Translations under genes and position numbers: made by a program
Origin: DASWIG01 sp965371445
GTDB taxonomy: Bacteria > Acidobacteriota > Thermoanaerobaculia > Multivoradales > J023
Direction: 5' to 3'
Assembly: GCA_965371445.1 (NCBI GenBank)
Contig: CBDUYN010000015.1
Location: forward strand, 35,109 to 99,108
DNA: 64,000 nt
Notes under the pieces: model-generated
What the model was told of the DNA's origin: nothing
Seen by the model: the letters and a program-made list of their open reading frames with translations, nothing else
The model's database searches: none
In this document: positions 7,312-15,522 of the stretch, piece after piece
How the letters are laid out: the number at the start of each line of letters is the position of its first letter
Position numbering within the stretch: position 1 is the stretch's first letter

Positions 7312-8532
7312 CTGTCGAGCAAGCAGTTCCTCTTCCTGACCCAGACCTACCCGCGTTTCCCCGGCGACACCTCGGGCCCTTTCATCCGCGACCTGGCGCG
7401 AGCCTTGGTGCGCCGGGGCGACGGCGTGACGGTGCTCGTGCCTCACGCCCCCGAGGTGGCCGCACGGTGGGACGACGACGGCGTCGAGGTGCGTAGCTTC
7501 CGCTACGCGCCGGAGCGCTACGAGCTCGTCGGCTACGGCCGCAGCCTCGACGCCGACGAGACGGTCAAGGGGGCGGCGTCGCTCGTGGCGCCGCTCTATG
7601 TCCTCGGGGCGTGGCGAGCGGTGCGCCGCGAGCTGCGCCGCCGCCACTACGACTTGCTCCAGGCCCACTGGGTGGTGCCCAACGGCCTGGTGGCTTCGGT
7701 CGTGGCCCGGCGTCTGCCGCTCGCCGTCGGGCTCCACGGCAGCGACGTCTTCCTCGCCGAGAGACCCGGTGTGCGGAGCCTGGTGGCCTCCGTCCTGCGG
7801 CGCACGAGCGTGGTCACGGGCTGCTCGCCCGAGCTCGTCGACCGGGTCTGTGCCCTGGGCTTCGAGTCGAGCTATGCCCGCGTCATCCCGTACGGCGTCG
7901 ACAACGAGCTTTTTTCTCCGGACCGCGACCGGCGATCTCTGTGGCGCGGCAAGCTCGGTATCCCCGAGGCGGCGCCGCTCGTCGTCTCGGTAGGACGGAT
8001 GGCGACCAAGAAAGGCTACCAGGTGCTGATCGAGGGGTTGCCGGAGCTCATGGCGGAGCGCGAGGACGTCCACTTCGTCCTCGCCGGCTCGGGCGACCGT
8101 CTGGAAGAGTTCCGCGCCGCCACGGCGGCCTGGGGCGACCGGATCCATTTCCCGGGCGCCGTCCTGCGCGACACGCTGCCGGACCTCTACCGTGCCGCCG
8201 ACGCTTTCGTCCTGCCCTCGGTCCACGATCCGAAGGGCAACGTCGACGGGCTGCCCAACGTCATCCTGGAGGCCATGGCCTCGGGCCTGCCGGTGGTGGC
8301 GAGCCGCATTTCCGGGATCCCCCTGGCGATCGACGACGGCGTCGAAGGATACCTCGTCCCGGAAAAGGACCCGAAAGCGCTGCGCCGCGCCTTGCTGCGG
8401 CTCCTGGCCAACCCGGCAAGGGCGCGTGAGATGGGCGAGAGCGGACGCCGTCGCGCCGTCGCGGAGCTGAGCTGGGACACCGTCGCCCGTCGCTACCGCT
8501 CGGCCTACGACCTCGCGCTTTCCGCGAACTAG
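7312..8532 (+). CDS. Family 4 glycosyltransferase (RfaB/GT-B type), start uncertain
   Basis: 406 residues if translation begins at the CTG at 7312; the first ATG/GTG in frame is the GTG at 7405, which would remove the conserved first beta-strand FLFLTQTYPRFPGDTSGPF. GGGGTGAT lies just before the CTG, so a non-canonical start or a sequencing error near the start is likely. The fold is GT-B: the acceptor half carries LLQAHWVVPNGLVAS and GLHGSDVF, and the donor half VVSVGRMATKKGYQVLIEG, VLPSVHDPKGNVDGLPNVIL and EAMASGLPVVAS. It probably acts with the preceding GT2 enzyme in making a surface glycan. It is convergent with the hemE remnant. Confidence 0.8.
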   Translation: MSSKQFLFLTQTYPRFPGDTSGPFIRDLARALVRRGDGVTVLVPHAPEVAARWDDDGVEVRSFRYAPERYELVGYGRSLDADETVKGAASLVAPLYVLGAWRAVRRELRRRHYDLLQAHWVVPNGLVASVVARRLPLAVGLHGSDVFLAERPGVRSLVASVLRRTSVVTGCSPELVDRVCALGFESSYARVIPYGVDNELFSPDRDRRSLWRGKLGIPEAAPLVVSVGRMATKKGYQVLIEGLPELMAEREDVHFVLAGSGDRLEEFRAATAAWGDRIHFPGAVLRDTLPDLYRAADAFVLPSVHDPKGNVDGLPNVILEAMASGLPVVASRISGIPLAIDDGVEGYLVPEKDPKALRRALLRLLANPARAREMGESGRRRAVAELSWDTVARRYRSAYDLALSAN

Positions 8533-8535
8533 AGG

Positions 8536-9451
8536 TCAATCTCTGCCGGAGTGCTCCTGGACCGTCTTGACGAAGACGCGGGCGTGGTCGGGATCGGTCG
8601 TCGGCAGGATGCCGTGTCCGAGGTTGGCGACGTGGCCGCCGCCGGGCCGCGTCCGGTCGCGCCCGGCCGGGCCGCGTCCGGCCTCGATCATCTCGCGGGT
8701 CTTTTCAACGATGGTCTCCGGTGGAGCGAGCAGCACCGTCGGATCGAGGTTGCCCTGGAGCACGAAGCGCTCTCCCACCGCGGAGCGTACCTCGTCGAGC
8801 GGCATCCGACCGAGAGAACTTTTACGGGCAGCTCCCGGAGCTCGGGTAGAAGATGTGCCGCGTCGCGGATGTAGTAGACGAGCGGTACCTTGCCCCGCAG
8901 CCGTTCGACGATCTTCAAGACCGGCGGCAGGGCGAGCTCGCGCCAGCGGCGGCGGTCGAGCAAGCCGCCCCAGGTGTCGAAGAGCTGGATCGCTTGCGCC
9001 CCGGCGTCGACCTGGCCTTCGAGGTAAAGGGCCGAGGTCTCGGCGATCACGTCGAGGAGCCGGGCGAAGCCCTTCGGATCGCTGTAGCTCCATCCCAGGA
9101 CGTGGCCGAAGGACTTCGAGGTCCCGCCCTCGACGAGATAGGTGGCGAGCGTCCAGGGGGTGCCGCCGAAGCCGAGAAGGGGGACCCGGCCGTCGAGCTC
9201 CTTGCGAATGAGGCGCAGGGCGTCGTAGACGTAGCCGAGCGTCGCCTCGACGTCCGGGACACGGATGCGGCCGAGGTCGGCCGTGCTGCGCACCGGTTGC
9301 GGGAAGACGGGACCGTTGCCCTGGATGAACTGGAGCTCCGCCCCCATGGCTTCGAGGGCAGAAGGATGTCGGCGAAGAGGATGTCGGCGTCGACGCCGAC
9401 GAGCTCGACCGGCTGGAGGGGTCACCTCGGCGGCGAGCTCCGGGGTCTCGC
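8536..9451 (-). pseudogene. hemE: Decayed, 5'-truncated hemE copy
   Basis: This closely matches the intact hemE at 14322-15416, in the same orientation. It lacks the first ~50 residues: homology begins at the TPELAAEVT block and stops abruptly at 9451. At least two frameshifts interrupt it, one soon after EVT and one in the stretch after ELRELPVKVLSV, so no complete enzyme can be made. The central part still reads GFGGTPWTLATYLVEGG and IQLFDTWGGLL in frame. Its C-terminus EHSGRD-stop probably preserves the original chromosomal 3' end, since the intact copy ends in a different tail. It marks the left border of the accessory island. Confidence 0.85.
8544..9451. repeat. Left copy of the ~0.9-kb direct repeat flanking the island
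   Basis: Pairs with 14370-15277. Both copies lie in the same orientation and are near-identical over long stretches, with scattered substitutions and small indels concentrated in this copy. The two copies bracket about 4.9 kb of unrelated genes. Confidence 0.85.
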
Positions 9452-9566
9452 CTCTGGTTGGAGAAAACGCGCCCGACGACCAGGGCAAGCGAGATTCAAG
9501 CCGAGGCGAGAGAGCTCTACTTCTTGTCGCAAGGCTGGAGAGGCGGTTGCTTTCTACGACACGGCA

Positions 9567-10586
9567 GTGACCGAATACGGCCATCGTCACGAGCCGGGCT
9601 CCCCGGCTTCTGAGAGCGCTCTGAGTGTCCTTGTTAGCCGGCTGATAAACGCCCTCGAGGTGGTTCCTGCGAAACAGCCGACAGAGGAGCCGCCCGCGGA
9701 AAGGAAGTTCACCGTCTTCCTTGCCACCACCTCCGACGACCTCATCCGCGATGCCCGGTGGCTTAGGAAAGGCCTTGAACGCGAGGGCGTTGCGATGGCC
9801 GGCGGCATCCCGCCGCCCTGGGATAGCGACGAACACGCCGGCGCGGTTCGGGACGCCCTCGACCGGTCGGACCTGGCAGTCCATCTTCTCGGTCCCATCC
9901 CGGGACGTCCACTCGACGACGAGGATCCCGAGGTCACCTATCCCACCGAGCAACTGCGCTTTGCCCGTGAGTGCGGATGCCCACGGGTGGTTCTTCTCTC
10001 GGAGACTCTTCTGGACACTGAAGCGGACGACGAGGACGCCAGGTACCGCGAAGCCCTCGCCCGGCTTGAAGACGAGGACCGTGACGGCGGACGCCTGGAG
10101 CTTGTTCGTGGAGGGCGCCAGCAACTCGCCGAGGCCGTTCTTGCCAGGAAGCGCCGGATGGAAGCACGACCTCGAACGCCAGCCGTCGGCGAGGCACGGA
10201 CGGCGTTCGTCGACGTCCACTCGAATGATCTGGGCGACATCGCCGATCTGCTCTCCGGTCTGGAGCGTTTCGGCTTTGCGCCGATCACGGTGCCGTCGAG
10301 GGAGTTGACGCCCGGTCAGGGGCTGGAGCGCTTTGCGGCGAATCTCCAGCGGGCGCAGCTTTTCGTGCTCGTCTTCGGCGCCATGGCCCGAACTTTGGTG
10401 GAGAAACGGCTCGCCGAAGCGGTCAAGCTCGTGGTGAGCCACCGTCTCTCCACTCGCATGTGCGTTTGTGTCGCTTCGGAAGAGCAACGCGGACAGGTGC
10501 CCTACCCCGGGTTGGTCCATGTCATGGTTGGCAGTGACCCGGCATCGATCGAGAGAGTCCTGGGCCAGCTTCCGGAGGGTGCATGA
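9567..10586 (+). CDS. Two-domain TIR-like protein of a STAND module
   Basis: 339 residues from a GTG; the N-terminus is uncertain because the frame is open back into the hemE remnant. Residues 46-192 form a TIR-like alpha/beta domain: KFTVFLATTSDDLIRDARWL, then an acidic helix, RDALDRSDLAVHLLGPIPG and YPTEQLRFARE, where Glu128 is in a place like the catalytic Glu of NADase TIR domains. Residues ~211-339 repeat the same kind of fold (TAFVDVHSNDLGDIADLLSG, then LQRAQLFVLVFGAMA), apparently without that Glu. The stop overlaps the NTPase ATG by 4 bases, so the two proteins are made together and probably interact. Signalling or NAD cleavage is inferred and unproven. The gene may be truncated at the junction. 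Confidence 0.7.
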   Translation: MTEYGHRHEPGSPASESALSVLVSRLINALEVVPAKQPTEEPPAERKFTVFLATTSDDLIRDARWLRKGLEREGVAMAGGIPPPWDSDEHAGAVRDALDRSDLAVHLLGPIPGRPLDDEDPEVTYPTEQLRFARECGCPRVVLLSETLLDTEADDEDARYREALARLEDEDRDGGRLELVRGGRQQLAEAVLARKRRMEARPRTPAVGEARTAFVDVHSNDLGDIADLLSGLERFGFAPITVPSRELTPGQGLERFAANLQRAQLFVLVFGAMARTLVEKRLAEAVKLVVSHRLSTRMCVCVASEEQRGQVPYPGLVHVMVGSDPASIERVLGQLPEGA

Positions 10587-12823
10587 ACACCGTTGGCACC
10601 GGGAATCCTGAGAACCCTTACGTGGGTCTGCGCCCTTTCGAGAGCCACCACAACGAGCTCTTCTTCGGCCGCCGCCGGCAGACGGCTCGGCTCCTCGACG
10701 AGCTTCAGCGGACCCGCTTCCTCACGGTCGTCGGCTCGAGCGGCTGTGGCAAGTCGTCGCTGGTGCGAGCAGGACTCATCCCGGTGCTGGAAGCGGGTTT
10801 TCTTGTCGAGGATCGCGACCTCTGGCGGATCGTCCGTGTGAAGCCTGGAGACGCCCCGTTGGGCAACCTCGCCGCCGCCCTCGCCGAGGAAGACGACGAC
10901 GATGCCGGGGCGTTCCTGGCAGCGATCACGGAGGAAGGCGTCGAAGGCGTCGAGGCGTACCTCGCTCCGCGGCTCGGAGAGCATACGAGCCTCCTGTTGC
11001 TGGTCGATCAGTTCGAGGAGGTCTTCCCGTTCCGTGAAGCCCGGCAAGAGGACGGCCGCGAGCGCGTCCGCCGCCGTAGCGAGGCCGACGAATTCGTCGA
11101 TCTTCTGCTGGATCTCGCCGCGAGCTCCGAGATTTCCCTCTACGTCGTCGTGACCATGCGCTCCGACTTTCTCGGGGACTGCGACGTCTTTTCCGGGCTG
11201 CCGGAAGCGATGAACGAAAGCCGCTTCCTGGTCCCCCGGTTGCGGCGCGACGAGTTGCGCGAGGCGATCGAGGGACCGGCGCTTCTGCGCGGCGTTGAGG
11301 TCGTGCCTCGCCTCGTGGAGAGGCTCCTCAACGAGTTTGAAGAGCTTACGGACCGCCTCCCTGTGCTGCAGCACGTGCTTCTGCGGACCTGGAACAAGTG
11401 GCGGGCCGGCGGCGGTACCGGTGAGATCGACCTCGCGGCCTACGAGGCCGCGGGGACGATCGAGCGAGCACTGTCCGAACACGCTGAGGAGGCGTTTCGT
11501 GAGGAGGACCATGAGCTTGCCGCCCAGATCTTCAAGTGCCTGACCGACACGGACGCAGGGCAGCGGCGGGTGCGGCGTCCGGCGAGCTTGCAGGAGTTGG
11601 TCGACGTCACCGGCGGCTCGCTGTCGGAGGTCGAGGCGGTGAGCGAACGCTTTCAGGCCGACGGGCGTCATTTTCTAGTCGTCTCCGATGCCGCGACTCC
11701 CGGTGAACGCTGGGTGGGCATCTCCCACGAGAGCCTCATTCGCCAGTGGAGGCGGCTCCAGCGTTGGGTTGACGAAGAGAAAGAAGCGCGCGAAATCTTC
11801 CGGGAACTCGTCCAGCGAGCCAGAAGGTGGGAGCGTGGGGTCGGAGCGCTTCTACAGGCACTCGACCTGCCGCGCTTTCAGGAACGGTGGGATGACGTAC
11901 GGGTCGGGTGGACCCGCCGCTACTCTAACTCCGAAGGCGATTTCTCTGTCGCCCGGAACTTCTTCCGTGAAAGCGTCGAGAAGGCCCAGGCCGCGGCAGG
12001 CGAGTGGGAGCAACGTAGAGAAAGATGGCGTCCAGTCGCCGCTGCTGCGGCGTTGATGGTCAGCGTCGGATTGGGGTTTGTAATCACCGCGGGCCGCCCG
12101 ATGTTTGATTTGGCCCAGATCGACCTGCCTAGCCGCCTTTTCGCTTCTTTCGAATCTATTATGACCATTCCGAATGCCTACTTTGCGGGCTTTCTCACTG
12201 CCTCAGTTGCGGGCTTTCTCACTGCGTCTGTTGAGGTCGTCTCGCGCTATCGTGACGACCCTTTCAGGGCTGTTTTCACGTCGCCTGCTGGTTGGATCTA
12301 TCTCGTCGTGAACGCGGCTCTAAGTGCGATCGCCTACCAACTTCTGACCCAAAGCCAAGATCTCATGATGAGTGACGTTGAGGCCCACCTCAGGCTCGCC
12401 CTTCTTGGCGGCTTTGGTGCTGCGATTTTAGTCCGGGCGCGGATATTTACGGTAAAGACAGGTTCCGATGAGGTACCGGTTGGTCCAGGTTTTATCATCG
12501 ATCAATTGCTTCGCATACTGGATCGGCAAATCGATCGAAGCCGTGCAATACGGCGTACGAAGATGGTTTTCAGCTCGATGGCGGACGTCGACTTCGATCG
12601 TGTGGCCAAATATGCAAAGACCTCCATCCCTTCCACTAGCCGGGATCTGAGCCTTGAGGAGCGTCGTATCCTCGTTTCGAGGATAGCAGAGATTGAAGGG
12701 TCTGAGGTTGACGACGTCCAAAAGCGCTACGCACTGGGCTTCCTGGTCCTCGACTTCATGGGTGAGGCGTATCTTCGGGCGTTGTTGGCAGGAGTGAAGC
12801 TGTCGGAGTCCGAGCCGGCGTAG
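10583..12823 (+). CDS. nSTAND1-type NTPase with C-terminal membrane module
   Basis: 746 residues. The start NPYVGLRPFESHHNELFFGR is the hallmark of nSTAND1 ATPases. Walker A is GSSGCGKSS (51-59) and Walker B LLLLVDQFEE (137-146); TMRSDFLGDC follows as sensor, then a helical/winged region to about residue 470. Most relatives end in WD40 or TPR sensors. Here residues ~487-640 hold several hydrophobic segments, then GPGFIIDQLLRILDRQIDRS and a final module with YALGFLVLDFMGEAYL (~712-735). STAND ATPases oligomerise on sensing a trigger and switch on an effector; here the membrane part may be that effector. A 24-base duplication lies inside a membrane segment. The last third is less GC-rich than the NTPase part. 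Confidence 0.85.
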   Translation: MNTVGTGNPENPYVGLRPFESHHNELFFGRRRQTARLLDELQRTRFLTVVGSSGCGKSSLVRAGLIPVLEAGFLVEDRDLWRIVRVKPGDAPLGNLAAALAEEDDDDAGAFLAAITEEGVEGVEAYLAPRLGEHTSLLLLVDQFEEVFPFREARQEDGRERVRRRSEADEFVDLLLDLAASSEISLYVVVTMRSDFLGDCDVFSGLPEAMNESRFLVPRLRRDELREAIEGPALLRGVEVVPRLVERLLNEFEELTDRLPVLQHVLLRTWNKWRAGGGTGEIDLAAYEAAGTIERALSEHAEEAFREEDHELAAQIFKCLTDTDAGQRRVRRPASLQELVDVTGGSLSEVEAVSERFQADGRHFLVVSDAATPGERWVGISHESLIRQWRRLQRWVDEEKEAREIFRELVQRARRWERGVGALLQALDLPRFQERWDDVRVGWTRRYSNSEGDFSVARNFFRESVEKAQAAAGEWEQRRERWRPVAAAAALMVSVGLGFVITAGRPMFDLAQIDLPSRLFASFESIMTIPNAYFAGFLTASVAGFLTASVEVVSRYRDDPFRAVFTSPAGWIYLVVNAALSAIAYQLLTQSQDLMMSDVEAHLRLALLGGFGAAILVRARIFTVKTGSDEVPVGPGFIIDQLLRILDRQIDRSRAIRRTKMVFSSMADVDFDRVAKYAKTSIPSTSRDLSLEERRILVSRIAEIEGSEVDDVQKRYALGFLVLDFMGEAYLRALLAGVKLSESEPA
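12185..12232 (+). repeat. 24-bp tandem duplication in the NTPase membrane segment
   Basis: The block encoding AGFLTASV occurs twice in a row with two base differences. It lengthens one hydrophobic segment of the nSTAND1 protein by eight residues without breaking the frame. Confidence 0.8.
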
Positions 12824-12982
12824 CGTAAACTCCAAGGATCTCCTCTGCCGCTTCTGCGCGATGGTCACCGCTAGTCCGGACCTGGGCCACAAGGACCAGG
12901 AGGATGCGCGGTGAGCAGAGCGTTGTCAGTGGTCTCACGGACGTGGAACGACCCCAAAGCTACGCGCGGCTCGTCTTTTGGC

Positions 12983-13011
12983 TTGAATTCGATGGCCGAC
13001 CCGCCTAGAAT
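12983..13011 (+). promoter_or_regulatory. Predicted sigma-70-type promoter, probably leaderless
   Basis: TTGAAT (12983-12988), a 17-base spacer and TAGAAT (13006-13011). The expected transcription start falls about at the ATG at 13018, and no ribosome site precedes that ATG. This would give the two following genes their own leaderless transcript, separate from the NTPase operon. Confidence 0.6.
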
Positions 13012-13017
13012 GGACTC

Positions 13018-13332
13018 ATGAGATACCCCAAGGTGCCCTCGAACGAGCTCTTCTGGAGCACCCTCAAGGAGGGCTCGGAGCCTGCCGCGAAATCCTTCTC
13101 CGTAGACTCCGGAGGCGGGAGCAAGGACAAGCTGGAGGATCGGGTCCTGCAGATCCTTCAGGACGCCGGTGGCACGGCCACCTTCTTCGAGGTCTGGATC
13201 CGCTCCGGCGAGGAACGTCCGCGGATTCGACTCGCGGTCGAGCGGTTGGCCCGCAAGGACTGGCTGGTCAAGGACGGGATCGGGGACGAGATGCTGCTGC
13301 GGCTCCATCCCCAGGCACGGCGCCGGGCCTGA
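13018..13332 (+). CDS. Small winged-helix-like protein
   Basis: 104 residues, no named family recognised. A flexible start (MRYPKVPSNELFWSTLKEG) is followed by a compact helical domain from about residue 38: KDKLEDRVLQILQDAGG, FFEVWIRSGEERPRIRLAVE and RLARKDWLVKDGIGDEM. This resembles a winged helix with recognition helix and wing. It could bind DNA as a repressor of its own pair, or act as an adaptor for the membrane protein that begins 22 bases after its stop. It has its own predicted promoter. Confidence 0.6.
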   Translation: MRYPKVPSNELFWSTLKEGSEPAAKSFSVDSGGGSKDKLEDRVLQILQDAGGTATFFEVWIRSGEERPRIRLAVERLARKDWLVKDGIGDEMLLRLHPQARRRA

Positions 13333-13354
13333 CGTCCTGAGCTTTGAGATCGGG

Positions 13355-14284
13355 GTGAGCTTGGATCCCTTCTTCGCTGCTGTCGCTTTCATCGCAGGCC
13401 TCGTTTACGGGTCCATCGAGATCCTCGCACGCTATCGTGACGAGCCCTTCAAGGTCCTCTCTTCGCCCTTCAGTTGGATCTATGTCGTCGTGAACGGCCT
13501 CCTGGGCTTCGCCGCCTACGCGATCCTGATCCAGACCCAGGAGCCGGCGGTCAAGGACGCGAGCGACCAGCTCAAGTACGCCCTGATAGGAGGTCTGGGG
13601 GCAGCCGTCGTCCTTCGGGCCCGGCTGTTTTCGGCGAAGGTGGGCGACGAGGAGATCGCTATCGGTCCGGGCTATTTCGTGGATCAGCTCCTAGCGGTTC
13701 TGGATCAGCAGATCGATCGCAGCCGTGCCCACCAGCGCGTGGAGATCGTCGTCGAGTGGATGGGCCATCTCGACGATTTCAAGAAGACCACGGAATACGT
13801 CAGCACCATGATCCTGGGCAGCTCGCAGAGCATGAGCCTTCAGGCGCGCAAGGACATGGCTGCCCGGATTCGGGAGATCCGTGATCAACCGACGCGCGAC
13901 AAGTTCAAGATCTTCGCCCTGGGCTTCGTGATTCTCGACTTCAGGGGCGAGGAGTTCCTGAAGGGTCTCTTCAAGAAGGAGGGAAGCGAAGAATCCGGCA
14001 TGCCGGTCGCTGAGCGACCCGCGGTCGCTCTCGACCACCCGGCACTGGTCCGCTCAGGGCTCCGCGACCTGAGCTTCGCCGTCGCCAAGGAGCGGTTTGC
14101 CGAGCTAGTGGAGCAGAAAAGGACACTCCAGCCCAGCGAGCGCGAGGAGCTCCTCGCTGAGATTCGCCTGATCGAGGACCGAGACATCCCCGAGCTCGAC
14201 AAGAGCTATGCCCTGGGCTTCTTCGTCCTCGACTTCTTCGGTCGCGAAGCGTTCGAGAAGCACTTCCCACCGTCCGCGGAGTGA
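13355..14284 (+). CDS. Membrane protein paralogous to the nSTAND1 C-terminal domain
   Basis: 309 residues from a GTG (TTG at 13361 is an alternative). It matches the end of the preceding NTPase over its whole first part: ILARYRDEPFKVLSSPFSW and WIYVVVNGLLG in the membrane region, then GPGYFVDQLLAVLDQQIDRS. It carries two copies of a helical module ending in ALGFxxLDFxG: the first about residues 134-206 (FALGFVILDFRGEEFLKGLF), the second about 233-305 (YALGFFVLDFFGREAFEKHF). Membrane segments are at about residues 5-22, 40-60 and 73-92. No enzyme motif is seen. It may be a free membrane effector, an immunity partner or a co-assembling subunit of the NTPase. Confidence 0.7.
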   Translation: MSLDPFFAAVAFIAGLVYGSIEILARYRDEPFKVLSSPFSWIYVVVNGLLGFAAYAILIQTQEPAVKDASDQLKYALIGGLGAAVVLRARLFSAKVGDEEIAIGPGYFVDQLLAVLDQQIDRSRAHQRVEIVVEWMGHLDDFKKTTEYVSTMILGSSQSMSLQARKDMAARIREIRDQPTRDKFKIFALGFVILDFRGEEFLKGLFKKEGSEESGMPVAERPAVALDHPALVRSGLRDLSFAVAKERFAELVEQKRTLQPSEREELLAEIRLIEDRDIPELDKSYALGFFVLDFFGREAFEKHFPPSAE

Positions 14285-14321
14285 GCTCAGGCGAGGCTCG
14301 CCGCTTGCTGCCGAGGCACGC

Positions 14322-15416
14322 CTACACCGATTGTGGGCCGGTGGACCGTGGCGCGAATTGGCCGGAATTGCCGGAGTGTTCCTGGACCGTCTTGACGAAG
14401 ACGCGGGCGTGGTCGGGATCGGTCGTCGGTAGGATGCCGTGCCCGAGGTTGGCGATGTGGCCGCCGCCGGGCCGCGTTCGGTCGCGCCCGGCCGGGCCGC
14501 GTCCGGCCTCGATCATCTCGCGGGTCTTCTCAACGATGGTCTCCGGTGGAGCGAGCAGTACCGTCGGATCGAGGTTGCCCTGGAGCACGAAGCGCTCTCC
14601 CACCGCGGCGCGCACCTCGTCGAGCGGCACCCGCCAGTCGACCGAGAGGACCTCTACGGGAAGCTCCCGGAGCTCGGGGAGAAGATGTGCCGCGTCGCGG
14701 ATGTAGTAGATGAGCGGTACCTTGCCTCGCAACCGTTCGACGATCTTCAAGACCGGCGGCAGGGCGAGCTCGCGCCAGCGGCGGCGGTCGAGCAGCCCGC
14801 CCCAGGTGTCGAAGAGCTGGATCGCCTGCGCCCCGGCGTCGACCTGGCCTTCGAGGTAGAGGGCGGAGGTCTCGGCGATCACGTCGAGTAGCTGTGCGAA
14901 GCCCTGCGGGTCGCTGTAGCTCCAACCCAAGACGTGGCCGAAGGACTTCGAGGTCCCGCCCTCGACGAGGTAGGTGGCGAGCGTCCAGGGGGTGCCGCCG
15001 AAGCCGAGGAGGGGGACGCGGCCGTCGAGCTCCTGGCGGATGAGGCGCAGGGCCTCGTAGACGTAGCCGAGCGTCGCCTCGACGTCCGGGACGTGAAGGC
15101 GCCCGAGATCCGCCGTGCCGCGCACCGGCCGCGGGAAGACGGGACCGTCGCCCTGGACGAACCTGAGCTCCGCCCCCATGGCTTCCAAGGGCAGGAGGAT
15201 GTCGGCGAAGAGAATGGCGGCGTCGACGCCGACGAGCTCGACCGGCTGGAGAGTCACCTCGGCGGCGAGCTCCGGGGTCTTGCACATCGTCAGGAAGTCG
15301 GACTTGTCTCTTACCGCCCGGTACTCGGACATGTAGCGGCCGGCCTGACGCATCATCCAGACGGGGAGGCGTTCGACGCTCTCGCCGCGGCAGACTCTGA
15401 GGAATAGGTCGTTCAT
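14322..15416 (-). CDS. hemE: Uroporphyrinogen decarboxylase
   Basis: 364 residues. HemE decarboxylates the four acetate side chains of uroporphyrinogen III to give coproporphyrinogen III in heme synthesis. Visible family blocks are PVWMMRQAGRYMSEYRAVR (the substrate-binding Arg motif), DAAILFADILLPLEAMG, GFGGTPWTLATYL, IQLFDTWGG and NLGHGILPTTDP. It starts at MNDLFLRVCRG; an 18-residue in-frame extension upstream has no conserved content. The C-terminus after EHSG differs from that of the broken copy at 8536 and has probably been replaced by island sequence. A HemN-like enzyme is encoded nearby at 22762. Confidence 0.9.
   Translation of the reverse strand: MNDLFLRVCRGESVERLPVWMMRQAGRYMSEYRAVRDKSDFLTMCKTPELAAEVTLQPVELVGVDAAILFADILLPLEAMGAELRFVQGDGPVFPRPVRGTADLGRLHVPDVEATLGYVYEALRLIRQELDGRVPLLGFGGTPWTLATYLVEGGTSKSFGHVLGWSYSDPQGFAQLLDVIAETSALYLEGQVDAGAQAIQLFDTWGGLLDRRRWRELALPPVLKIVERLRGKVPLIYYIRDAAHLLPELRELPVEVLSVDWRVPLDEVRAAVGERFVLQGNLDPTVLLAPPETIVEKTREMIEAGRGPAGRDRTRPGGGHIANLGHGILPTTDPDHARVFVKTVQEHSGNSGQFAPRSTGPQSV
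14370..15277. repeat. Right copy of the ~0.9-kb direct repeat flanking the island
   Basis: Corresponds to 8544-9451 and lies inside the intact hemE. Similarity ends sharply at the TPELAAEV codons on the 5' side of hemE and just before the C-terminal tail on its 3' side. Confidence 0.85.
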
Positions 15417-15522
15417 GACGGCGGAGGATAGCAGAGCCGGCGCCGGAGCGGACGGCGCAAATGGCCCCAAAGGAGCGGGTCATGAGAGGATGGCCGGGGT
15501 TCGACAACGACGAGGAGGAGAC

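Noticed and set aside
8536..9451. A second working hemE
   Set aside because: It lacks the 5' end and start codon and has at least two frameshifts.
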